Shown here in pieces: positions 1-6,046 of a stretch of DNA of 7,716 bases. Source of the stretch: Candidatus Puniceispirillum sp. GTDB lineage: Bacteria > Pseudomonadota > Alphaproteobacteria > Puniceispirillales > Puniceispirillaceae. The notes beneath the pieces are model-generated. The model did not search any database and was not told the origin of the DNA. It worked only from the letters and a program-made list of their open reading frames with translations. The position numbers were made by a program, and so were the translations under genes. Each line of letters opens with the position of its first letter. Position 1 is the stretch's first letter. Location of the stretch: contig JADHLR010000073.1 of assembly GCA_016780525.1 (NCBI GenBank), positions 1 through 7,716 on the forward strand, given 5' to 3'.

Positions 1-228
1 AATTTCGCTGCGGATCGGCAAATAGGCGGCATAGATGCCGTGGCCAAAGGTTTGCATCAGCTCTGCACAATATGCAAACAGTTGCTCGGCCGCCTGCGGG
101 TGCATATCTGCCTGTTGCTGGCGGATTTTAGCGGCCTGTTTCCGCGCCTGCGCTTTTGCCGAAACCAGATCATCTGAAGAAGTTGCCAAATCATCTGGCG
201 ATGGAAAGGGTGGGAAAATTTTTGGCAC
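1..228 (-). CDS. fau: 5-formyltetrahydrofolate cyclo-ligase, N-terminal part (runs off the left edge)
   Basis: This enzyme converts 5-formyltetrahydrofolate to 5,10-methenyltetrahydrofolate with ATP in cytosolic one-carbon metabolism. The minus-strand frame is open to base 1 and gives about 76 residues. They include an Ala/Gln-rich helix (SAKAQARKQAAKIRQQQ) and then GIYAAYLPIRSEI, which matches the conserved 'Y-P-I-R-E-I' block near the N-terminus of the family. The substrate and ATP motifs of the C-terminal part lie outside the window. The frame has no stop upstream into the 6S gene, so the start is a choice. I prefer GTG at 228-226, because it lies downstream of a probable terminator and has a weak AGG about 10 bases before it; TTG at 237-235 is an alternative. 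Synteny (zapA, 6S RNA, then this gene) supports the call independently. Confidence 0.82.
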   Translation of the reverse strand, partial: MPKIFPPFPSPDDLATSSDDLVSAKAQARKQAAKIRQQQADMHPQAAEQLFAYCAELMQTFGHGIYAAYLPIRSEI

Positions 229-246
229 TGAACACAAACCTGTCAG

Positions 247-276
247 AAAAAAGCGCCGGGCCAACGATGCGACCCG
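247..276 (-). terminator. Probable intrinsic terminator between 6S RNA and the cyclo-ligase gene
   Basis: Read on the minus strand, CGGGTC pairs with GGCCCG (six pairs, one G-U) around an 8-base loop. GCGC and a run of six T follow. It lies about 35 bases beyond the 3' end of the 6S RNA and about 20 bases before the chosen GTG start. It would end the 6S transcript, with read-through supplying the downstream enzyme. The stem is short, so efficiency is uncertain. Confidence 0.55.
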
Positions 277-310
277 CTGAAATATGACGGCGACGACCAG
301 ATGAACCGTC

Positions 311-458
311 AGTATAGATATCCTCTGTGACCTGCTTTGCAGGTGGGCGCCGCAATAACCAGACCACGATCCAGCCAGAGGCAGCTCCCGAGAGAAAATT
401 TATGGCCCCAGGGATTAAACAACCAAACGCGAAAGCCCAGTCGTCGCCTTATCTATAG
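311..458 (-). ncRNA. ssrS: 6S RNA
   Basis: 6S RNA binds the housekeeping RNA polymerase holoenzyme by mimicking an open promoter and damps transcription in stationary phase. The 5' and 3' ends form a perfect 8-bp closing helix (TATAGATA at 457-450 with TATCTATA at 320-313, minus strand). Inside are sequence blocks that I recognise from alphaproteobacterial 6S RNAs: CCCTGGGGCC (about 413-404) and CGGGAGCTGCCTCTGGCTGG (about 390-371). TGGGC (439-435) can pair with GCCCA (348-344). A perfect hairpin, ACCTGC-AAA-GCAGGT (344-330), sits on the 3' side, where other 6S RNAs form a small hairpin in the central-bubble strand. The length of about 148 nt is slightly short but acceptable. The position between zapA and the cyclo-ligase gene is the classic one. 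The ends are uncertain by about 10 bases; the 5' end abuts the zapA stop codon, so processing from a zapA transcript is possible. Confidence 0.88.
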
Positions 459-812
459 TTAGGGTTTTGTCAGGCGGGATGCAAGTGCCGCGATACGCTC
501 TGCCGCCATTTCGAGTGCCTCGGCTGCCGCGTCATGGTCGGCCGCGGACGCACGCGCAGCCCCACTCGCAGCCCCATCCGCCGCCCCATTCAACGGCGGC
601 TCATCTGCATTTCCGGCGGCGCGATCGGCCAGAATAAGCGCAACCATCGCCAATAATCGAGCCTCGCCAATCTGCCCCACCGACGCAATCAATGATTGCA
701 TAATCGATTCAACTTCTTCGCCAAGTTTGCTGACATGCGCCTCTTCGCCCGCACCACAGCCAATTTGATATGGATTGCCATTTAACCGGATGGTGACGAC
801 AGATTGGCTCAT
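459..812 (-). CDS. zapA: Cell division protein ZapA
   Basis: ZapA binds FtsZ, cross-links its protofilaments and stabilises the Z-ring at midcell. The product has 117 residues. The N-terminal part (about 1-50) fits the ZapA head: VVTIRLNGNPYQIGCGAGEE, a beta-strand-turn-strand motif, followed by a long helix with EARLLAMVALILADRAA. Residues about 70-95 form an Ala/Gly/Asp-rich linker, longer and more alanine-rich than in the E. coli protein. The C-terminus (EALEMAAERIAALASRL) is a coiled coil of the kind used for dimerisation. ATG at 812-810 is chosen because AGGAGA lies six bases upstream inside the preceding gene. That gene's TGA overlaps this ATG (ATGA), which indicates translational coupling. 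The stop TAA at 461-459 directly precedes the 6S RNA. Confidence 0.9.
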   Translation of the reverse strand: MSQSVVTIRLNGNPYQIGCGAGEEAHVSKLGEEVESIMQSLIASVGQIGEARLLAMVALILADRAAGNADEPPLNGAADGAASGAARASAADHDAAAEALEMAAERIAALASRLTKP

Positions 813-1060
813 GCGCCATCTCCTGTGGGATGTTGTGCTGTCAACTCGGCAAGCATCTGGATCGCTTTGTCCAGATCGGCCTCGATGGCTGTGACGTCTT
901 GCGACAACTGCCCAAGATCCATGCTTGGCGTGGTGGCTAAACCATCATCGCCATCATTGTTACCAACCGGGCTGGTTGATAGCTGGGTTTGTGCAACCGC
1001 CGATTCCAACGCAGCGAGCGAATCGCCCAGTAATTTTTGCGCATTTTGCAATCGGTTCAT
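809..1060 (-). CDS. Small coiled-coil protein upstream of zapA (DUF4164-like)
   Basis: The product has 83 residues and is soluble and acidic, with no signal peptide or membrane segment. Two helical stretches with heptad-like leucines (about 4-26, MNRLQNAQKLLGDSLAALES, and about 49-73, with LSQDVTAIEADLDKAIQMLAEL) flank a polar Gly/Asn/Asp/Thr-rich linker (about 30-47). The alphaproteobacterial gene immediately upstream of zapA is often a small coiled-coil protein of the DUF4164 type. I assign it by position and form rather than by a diagnostic motif. Its TGA overlaps the zapA ATG, so the two are probably made together, which suggests a divisome-related role or a ZapA partner. That role is inference. 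The ribosome binding site is weak (GTGGA about 13 bases before ATG). Confidence 0.6.
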   Translation of the reverse strand: MNRLQNAQKLLGDSLAALESAVAQTQLSTSPVGNNDGDDGLATTPSMDLGQLSQDVTAIEADLDKAIQMLAELTAQHPTGDGA

Positions 1061-1320
1061 GTCTTGGTTATTCCACTTTCAACAACAGTCTAAAACCGTT
1101 TTCCCACAGCGATTTCGCACCTGAATGCGGGGTCGTGCGACACGATTTTTTCTGTTGATCATAGAGCTTTACAAAGCGAAGCTTGCCTCAAATCAGAATC
1201 GAAATAAACCCCAAAAAAAAATCAACGCTCCGGCGGCGCTGGAAACCACATGCTGGCAACACCGCTATGGTGCATTGACGAAACAGTCGAACACGGGCAA
1301 ATTGCGGCGCATCACACCAC

Positions 1321-1337
1321 CGTTACATCATGTGACG
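1321..1337. promoter_or_regulatory. Candidate operator: 17-base imperfect palindrome upstream of tkt
   Basis: CGTTACAT-C-ATGTGACG is an 8-1-8 inverted repeat with one mismatch, ending 33 bases before the tkt start codon. The size and symmetry suit a dimeric helix-turn-helix repressor of the LacI or GntR type, and central carbon genes are frequent targets of such regulators. I do not recognise the motif as that of a specific regulator. A chance palindrome remains possible. Confidence 0.3.
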
Positions 1338-1360
1338 CTTTTAATTGTGCCGCGGCCACC

Positions 1361-1364
1361 GGAG
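1361..1364 (+). promoter_or_regulatory. Ribosome binding site that sets the tkt start
   Basis: GGAG lies six bases before ATG at 1371. The upstream ATG at 1125 lacks a comparable site and would add 82 residues unlike any transketolase, so this site decides the start. Confidence 0.75.
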
Positions 1365-1370
1365 ACACAC

Positions 1371-3347
1371 ATGCCAAACCCATCTGATAAACAACGCATG
1401 TCAAATGCCATACGGGCTTTGACAATGGACGCGGTGCAAGCGGCAAATTCAGGGCATCCGGGCATGCCGATGGGCATGGCTGACGCCGCCACCGCATTAT
1501 TTTGCGATCATTTGAAATTTTGCGCCGACACGCCAAACTGGCCTGACCGCGACCGATTTGTGCTGTCTGCCGGGCATGGGTCAATGCTGCTCTATGCGCT
1601 GTTGTATCTGACCGGCTATGCCGACATGACGCTGGATGAAATCCGCAATTTCAGACAGCTTGGCGCGCGCACCGCCGGGCATCCCGAATTTGGCCATGCC
1701 AGCGGCATTGAAACAACCACCGGCCCGCTTGGTCAGGGCATTGCCAATGCGGTTGGCATGGCCATGGCGGAACGGCATTTGGCGGCCAAATTTGGCGATG
1801 ATCTGGTTGACCATCACACTTATGTGATTGCTGGTGACGGCTGTCTGATGGAAGGCATCAGCCACGAGGCCGCATCAATGGCCGGCCATATGCAGCTTGG
1901 CCGGTTGATTGTGCTGTTTGACGATAATGGCATCTCCATTGATGGCACCACCGATTTAACTGTTTCCGACGATATTTCTGCGCGGTTTGCTGCCTATAAC
2001 TGGCAGGTGCTGGCATGCGAGGGGCATGATATGGATGCGGTGTCAGCGGCCATTAACGCGGCAAAGGCGGATGATCGCCCCAGCCTGATTCGCTGTAAAA
2101 CAGTGATCGGCTTTGGCGCGCCAGCCAAGCAAGGCACCTCTGGTGTGCATGGCGCCCCACTTGGCGACAACGAAATTGCCGCTGCCCGTGCGGCGCTTGA
2201 CTGGCCGTTTGATGCCTTTGACATTCCGGCTAATCTGTTGGACAGCTGGCGTGCTGTCGGCAACCAGGGCAACAGCGCACGCAGCAGCTGGCAAAAACGG
2301 CATGCTGCGCGGGCTGATGCAGACGCGTTTGATGCGGCGATGCGCGGCGATCTGCCATCTGCATTTGCACCAGCGGTTCTGGCGTGGAAAACAAAACTGG
2401 CGGCGGAACCGCAAAATCTGGCGACCCGCGTTGCCAGCCAGAAAACCCTTGAAGCCATCTTGCCAGCCTGCCCAACACTGTTTGGCGGCTCGGCTGATTT
2501 AACCGGATCAAACAATACACGGGTCGGTGATCACAGTATTTTTGACCGGAATAATTATGCCGGCACCTATATCCATTATGGTGTGCGTGAGCATGGCATG
2601 GCGGCGGCGATGAATGGTATCGCATTGCATGGTGGTGCGATCCCTTATGGTGGCACCTTTATGGTATTTACCGATTATTGCCGACCATCAATCCGCTTAT
2701 CCGCCTTGATGCAGCAGCGCGCCATTTATGTGATGACACATGACTCAATCGGCTTGGGTGAAGATGGCCCTACGCACCAACCGGTTGAACATCTGGCAGC
2801 TTTGCGGGTGATACCGAATTTGCTGGTGTTTCGGCCGGGCGATGCGGTGGAAACCGCCGAATCCTGGCAATGTGCGATTGAAGCCAAGACATCACCCTCG
2901 ATTCTGGCGTTAAGCCGGCAAGGCATGGCACAGTTCCGGCATGGTGATATGGGCGAAAACAAAACCGCCAAAGGCGGCTATATCATCGCCGGGGACGAAG
3001 CGTCGCGGCAGGTGACGCTTGTTGCCACCGGATCAGAAGTTGGCATTGCGCTGGCCGCACGTGATACACTTGCGAAAGACGGTATTGCGGCAAGCGTTGT
3101 GTCGATGCCTTGTATGGAATTGTTCCGCGCCCAGGACCCGGCCTATCAACAGGCTGTTCTGGGCAGCACCCCGCGCGTTGTCATTGAGGCCGCGATGCAG
3201 CAATCATGGGACTGGATGCTTGCGCCAAGTGACAGCTTTATCGGCATGGACGGCTTTGGTGCGTCGGCGCCGATCAAAGATTTATATGCGCATTTTGGCA
3301 TCACCGAAGATGCGGTCGTCGCAGCCGTGCGCCAACGTCTGGCCTGA
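1371..3347 (+). CDS. tkt: Transketolase
   Basis: This thiamine diphosphate enzyme moves two-carbon units between ketose and aldose phosphates in the pentose phosphate pathway, in the cytosol. The 658 residues match the usual bacterial length of about 660. In order: SGHPG (His29); GHGS (68-71); the ThDP/metal motif GDGCLMEG starting at 155 and ending with DDNG (184-187); GVHG with the substrate-binding His260; GGSADLTGSNN (372-382); HYGVREHG with the catalytic Glu407 that activates the cofactor; and the transketolase signature GLGEDGPTHQPVE (461-473) with His469. A C-terminal domain follows (from about 525). All expected catalytic residues are present. The enzyme heads the plus-strand cluster with gap, efp and suhB and diverges from the zapA operon. 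The start at 1371 is fixed by GGAG and by alignment with the family N-terminus (SDKQRMSNAIRALTMDAVQ). Confidence 0.97.
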   Translation: MPNPSDKQRMSNAIRALTMDAVQAANSGHPGMPMGMADAATALFCDHLKFCADTPNWPDRDRFVLSAGHGSMLLYALLYLTGYADMTLDEIRNFRQLGARTAGHPEFGHASGIETTTGPLGQGIANAVGMAMAERHLAAKFGDDLVDHHTYVIAGDGCLMEGISHEAASMAGHMQLGRLIVLFDDNGISIDGTTDLTVSDDISARFAAYNWQVLACEGHDMDAVSAAINAAKADDRPSLIRCKTVIGFGAPAKQGTSGVHGAPLGDNEIAAARAALDWPFDAFDIPANLLDSWRAVGNQGNSARSSWQKRHAARADADAFDAAMRGDLPSAFAPAVLAWKTKLAAEPQNLATRVASQKTLEAILPACPTLFGGSADLTGSNNTRVGDHSIFDRNNYAGTYIHYGVREHGMAAAMNGIALHGGAIPYGGTFMVFTDYCRPSIRLSALMQQRAIYVMTHDSIGLGEDGPTHQPVEHLAALRVIPNLLVFRPGDAVETAESWQCAIEAKTSPSILALSRQGMAQFRHGDMGENKTAKGGYIIAGDEASRQVTLVATGSEVGIALAARDTLAKDGIAASVVSMPCMELFRAQDPAYQQAVLGSTPRVVIEAAMQQSWDWMLAPSDSFIGMDGFGASAPIKDLYAHFGITEDAVVAAVRQRLA

Positions 3348-3397
3348 ACAGCACGCGCAATTTGCAAAACTGCAGACAAGCAAAAGGAGCAAATTAA

Positions 3398-4405
3398 ATG
3401 ACTTTGAGATTGGCAATTAGCGGATTTGGCCGGATCGGGCGCATGACCTTGCGGGCGCTTCAGGAAATGAATCGTGATGATATGGAAGTGGTGCTGATCA
3501 ACAGCCCGGGGCCGGTTGAAACATCCGCCCACCTCTATGAATTCGATTCGGTTCATGGCCGTGCTGGCGGACAGATAAGTATCGGCGAAGACTGGATGGA
3601 TATCGGCCGTGGCAAGATCAAGATGAGCCGTGAACGCGACCCGGCACAAATCCCGCATGCCGCGCATAAGATCGATATTGTGCTGGAATGTTCCGGCAAA
3701 TTTAACAGCCGTGACCAATCTGCCGCGCATCTGACGGCGGGTGCAAAAAAAGTGCTGGTGTCAGCGCCCTGCAAAAATGCCGATATGACAGTTGTGTATG
3801 GGGTCAATCATGACCAGTTGAATGCTGGCGTCGATATTGTTTCCAACGCCTCTTGCACGACAAATTGTCTGGCACCTATTGCCAAAGTGCTGGCCGATAC
3901 CGTCGGTATTGAAGCGGGATATATGACCACAATCCATGCCTATACCGGAGACCAGCCAACACTTGATTCCAGCCATAAGGATTTGCGCCGGGCACGCGCT
4001 GCGGCCATGTCAATGATCCCGACATCAACCGGCGCCACATCCGCGGTTGGCGAAGTTTTGCCGGCACTTATTGGCAAGATGAACGGTTCCGCGATACGTG
4101 TCCCGACGGCAAATGTGTCGGTGGTTGACCTTGTCGTGACGACAAGCCGAGACACCAGCCTTGACGAGATAAATCAGGCATTTCGTGACGCTGCAAACGG
4201 CCCGATGCGCGGCGTTTTGGGCATTAATGAACGTCCGCTGGTGTCGATCGATTTTAACCATGACCCGCATTCATCTGTTGCCGACCTGACGCAGACCAAT
4301 GTCGCCAACAAGCGGTTTGTGCGGGTGCTGGCCTGGTATGATAACGAGTGGGGATTTTCCTGCCGCATGCTGGATACAGCCGCGGCCATGGCCAAATATT
4401 TATAG
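3398..4405 (+). CDS. gap: Glyceraldehyde-3-phosphate dehydrogenase with NADP-type coenzyme residues
   Basis: The enzyme interconverts glyceraldehyde 3-phosphate and 1,3-bisphosphoglycerate in glycolysis and gluconeogenesis. The 335 residues are the normal length. The N-terminal Rossmann domain begins with SGFGRIGR (8-15). The catalytic motif SNASCTTNCLAP (149-160) has the nucleophile Cys153, followed by His180. PTSTGA and WYDNEWGFSCRML at the C-terminal end are typical. Unusually, the residue aligned with Asp32 of the Bacillus stearothermophilus enzyme is Ser36 (INS instead of IND). The usual Leu187-Pro188 pair is Ser191-Ser192 (LDSSHKDLRRAR). A constant offset of 4 aligns these with Cys149 and His176, so the assignment is firm. 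Such changes favour NADP(H), which is my inference. AAGGAG (3384-3389) precedes the ATG by eight bases. The gene lies 50 bases after tkt and is probably co-transcribed with it. Confidence 0.96.
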   Translation: MTLRLAISGFGRIGRMTLRALQEMNRDDMEVVLINSPGPVETSAHLYEFDSVHGRAGGQISIGEDWMDIGRGKIKMSRERDPAQIPHAAHKIDIVLECSGKFNSRDQSAAHLTAGAKKVLVSAPCKNADMTVVYGVNHDQLNAGVDIVSNASCTTNCLAPIAKVLADTVGIEAGYMTTIHAYTGDQPTLDSSHKDLRRARAAAMSMIPTSTGATSAVGEVLPALIGKMNGSAIRVPTANVSVVDLVVTTSRDTSLDEINQAFRDAANGPMRGVLGINERPLVSIDFNHDPHSSVADLTQTNVANKRFVRVLAWYDNEWGFSCRMLDTAAAMAKYL

Positions 4406-4407
4406 AA

Positions 4408-4447
4408 ATGACGGGCCTGTTAGCGGCATCAACAGCCGCTTCCGGTC
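4408..4447 (+). other. Imperfect hairpin between gap and efp
   Basis: A perfect 6-bp stem, AGCGGC (4422-4427) with GCCGCT (4435-4440), closes a 7-base loop. Weaker outer pairing of TGAC with GTCA and GG with CC extends it to 4408-4447. No T run follows, so it is not a standard intrinsic terminator. It could be an mRNA stability or processing element between gap and efp. Confidence 0.35.
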
Positions 4448-4470
4448 AATGATAAACGAGGAGTTGTGCA

Positions 4471-5037
4471 ATGAAACTCAATGGTAATGCTGTCAAACCC
4501 GGCAATGTGATTGAACATAATGGGCGGTTATGGACGGCGGTAAAAGTATCGCATGTCAAACCCGGCAAAGGCGGCGCTTTTGCGCAGATTGAACTGCGTG
4601 ATATCCGTGATGGCACCAAGCTCAATGAACGCTTCCGCTCATCCGAAACTGTTGAACGCGTCATTCTGGATGAAAATGAATGCACATTTTTATATGAAGA
4701 TGGTGACCAGCTGGTGTTCATGCATGCCGAAAGTTTTGAACAAATCACCATCAATGTGGATATGGTCGGCGATCGTGCGGCCTTTTTGCAAGATGGCATG
4801 ATCATCACCCTGTCAAGCTATGAGGGTGATCCTATTTCGATTGCGCTTCCCGATACCGTGGTGATGGAAGTGGTCGAGGCTGATGCTGTGGTCAAAGGCC
4901 AGACAGCATCTTCATCATACAAGCCAGCGGTGCTGGAAAATGGCATCCGTGTTATGGTGCCGCCGCATATCGAAACCGGCACCCGTATCGTTGTACGGCC
5001 GGAAGATGCAAGCTATGTCGAGCGTGCAAAAAGTTAA
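4471..5037 (+). CDS. efp: Elongation factor P
   Basis: EF-P binds the ribosome between the P and E sites and relieves stalling at proline runs. The 188 residues are the standard length and show the three-domain layout. The N-terminal KOW-like domain has the loop KPGKGGAF, in which Lys33 is the residue modified (usually beta-lysylated by EpmA) in many bacteria. The rest is two OB-fold domains, with the C-terminal signature region GIRVMVPPHIETGTRIVVRP (about 157-176). GAGGAG (4458-4463) lies seven bases before the ATG. It sits between gap and suhB on the same strand, 65 bases after gap and 27 before suhB. The lysine-type loop suggests that an EpmA/EpmB pathway, not rhamnosylation of arginine, would be found elsewhere in the genome. 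Confidence 0.96.
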   Translation: MKLNGNAVKPGNVIEHNGRLWTAVKVSHVKPGKGGAFAQIELRDIRDGTKLNERFRSSETVERVILDENECTFLYEDGDQLVFMHAESFEQITINVDMVGDRAAFLQDGMIITLSSYEGDPISIALPDTVVMEVVEADAVVKGQTASSSYKPAVLENGIRVMVPPHIETGTRIVVRPEDASYVERAKS

Positions 5038-5064
5038 TTTTACCCCCGTTATTTAGGACTTCTC

Positions 5065-5883
5065 ATGGCCAGCCGTTCCGCCCTTATAAATGTTATGCAT
5101 AAAGCCGCCACCGCTGCCAGCCGTGGCATGCTGCGCGATTTTGGCGAAGTCGAAAATTTGCAGGTGAGCCGGAAAGGCCCGGCAGATTTTGTATCACGCG
5201 CCGACACCAATGCCGAACGTGTGATAAAGGCCGAATTGCAAAAGGCACGGCCCGACTGGGGCTTTGTTATGGAAGAAGGCGGCGTTATTGCCGGCGCCGA
5301 TGCGGATGCGCCTGTATGGATTATTGACCCGCTTGATGGCACCTCAAATTTTTTGCATGGGATTCCGCATTTTGCCATATCGATTGCGGTCAAAGATAAA
5401 GGCAAAATCACCGCCGCTTTGGTATTTGACCCGCTGCGTCATGAATATTTCTTTGCCGAGGCTGGTCAGGGCGCCTTTATCAATGACCGCCGTCTGCGCG
5501 TTTCCGGACGCCGGCGCATGGCCGAATCATTATTCGCCACCGGCATTCCGTTTCTTGGTCGCGGCGACGCTGCGGCGCATGAAAAATTTGGCAAAGAATT
5601 GCAAAAAGTGATGGCTGTCAGTGCGGGTGTCCGCCGATTTGGTTCGGCGGCGCTTGATCTGGCCTATGTTGCGGCTGGCCGGTATGATGGGTTTTGGGAA
5701 CGCGGCCTCAGTTCATGGGATATCGCCGCCGGCATTTTGCTGGTGCGCGAGGCTGGCGGTTTTGTGTCCGATTTCGCCTCACGTGACCGCGCCCTCGATA
5801 GCGGCGATGTTGTTGCCGCCAACCCGGCGATCCATGCCGAATTACTAAAAACCCTCAACGCGGCAAATAACGACACCGCCTGA
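5065..5883 (+). CDS. suhB: Inositol monophosphatase family protein (SuhB type)
   Basis: This Mg-dependent, lithium-sensitive phosphatase fold hydrolyses inositol 1-phosphate or related sugar phosphates; in E. coli SuhB also joins rRNA transcription complexes. The product has 272 residues, the usual length. Metal and substrate residues are intact: Glu70-Glu71 in MEEGG, the core motif WIIDPLDGTSNFLHG (85-99) with Asp88 and Asp91, and the C-terminal motif GLSSWDIAAG (214-223) with Asp219. GSAALDLAYVAAGRYDGFWE (193-212) is typical. The start at 5065 has GGA at 5056-5058, six bases before it. The natural substrate cannot be read from the sequence. The 27-base gap from efp suggests shared transcription. 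Confidence 0.93.
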   Translation: MASRSALINVMHKAATAASRGMLRDFGEVENLQVSRKGPADFVSRADTNAERVIKAELQKARPDWGFVMEEGGVIAGADADAPVWIIDPLDGTSNFLHGIPHFAISIAVKDKGKITAALVFDPLRHEYFFAEAGQGAFINDRRLRVSGRRRMAESLFATGIPFLGRGDAAAHEKFGKELQKVMAVSAGVRRFGSAALDLAYVAAGRYDGFWERGLSSWDIAAGILLVREAGGFVSDFASRDRALDSGDVVAANPAIHAELLKTLNAANNDTA

Positions 5884-6046
5884 TCAGCCCGCTTTTGCAT
5901 TTGGCGGCGCGGCAAATGCTGTGATCCGGCGCCGCAAGGGCTTGTCAATCGCCATAATCCTGCCATTGTTATACATAAGAACTGACGCAACGAGGCCGCC
6001 AGATAGCCGCGCTGGGCTATCAGGCGCCGAATCCGGAGAGTCGATA
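5884..6046 (+). other. Intergenic gap with a 7-bp hairpin after suhB
   Basis: GCATTTG (5897-5903) pairs perfectly with CAAATGC (5913-5919) around a GC-rich 9-base loop, 13 bases after the suhB stop. There is no following T run, so it is at best a weak or Rho-assisted terminator. Further on, TTGTCA (5942-5947) and TATACA (5970-5975) look like promoter boxes, but the 22-base spacing is too long for confidence. The gap size suggests that the next two genes form their own unit. Confidence 0.35.
6035..6040 (+). promoter_or_regulatory. Ribosome binding site that sets the start of the MotA/ExbB-like gene
   Basis: GGAGAG is six bases before ATG at 6047. The in-frame GTG at 5921 would add 42 residues rich in Arg and Pro and overlaps the suhB-distal hairpin. 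The site and the natural membrane-protein N-terminus favour 6047. Confidence 0.7.

Larger units (their letters stand above)
1061..1370. promoter_or_regulatory. Divergent intergenic region between the zapA and tkt transcription units
   Basis: These 310 bases must hold the start signals for both directions, but no clear consensus promoter is visible. The best plus-strand candidate is TTGACG (1275-1280) with a 17-base spacer to CAAATT (1298-1303), a weak -10. On the minus strand TTGAGG and TATGAT occur around 1190 and 1160, but about 22 bases apart, too far for a normal sigma-70 promoter. A run of nine A (1213-1221) is the only homopolymer. The frame of tkt stays open back to 1125, but that part is not coding-like. 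A palindrome at 1321-1337 is listed separately. Confidence 0.45.

Noticed and set aside
35..280. Plus-strand open frame of 81 codons
   Set aside because: It is the antisense shadow of the cyclo-ligase gene and the terminator. It is rich in Cys and Ala and matches no known family.
1213..1221. A9 tract as a minus-strand terminator T run
   Set aside because: No convincing GC-rich hairpin precedes it on the minus strand, and no minus-strand gene ends there.
1125..1370. Open frame upstream of transketolase that would add 82 residues
   Set aside because: It has no ribosome binding site and no resemblance to transketolase N-termini. The family start aligns with ATG at 1371, which has GGAG before it.
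1994..2515. Minus-strand open frame of 173 codons inside tkt
   Set aside because: It is a shadow of the tkt coding frame, rich in Ala, Ser and Arg, with no ribosome binding site context or family features.
3146..3730. Minus-strand open frame of 194 codons across the tkt-gap junction
   Set aside because: It is antisense to two well-conserved genes, has low-complexity shadow composition and no recognisable domain.
5942..5975. Promoter with TTGTCA and TATACA upstream of the MotA/ExbB-like gene
   Set aside because: The 22-base spacing is outside the normal range for a sigma-70 promoter, so the boxes may be chance.
5921..6046. GTG-initiated extension of the MotA/ExbB-like protein
   Set aside because: There is no good ribosome binding site, and the added residues are Arg/Pro-rich and not family-like. 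ATG at 6047 has GGAGAG at the right distance.
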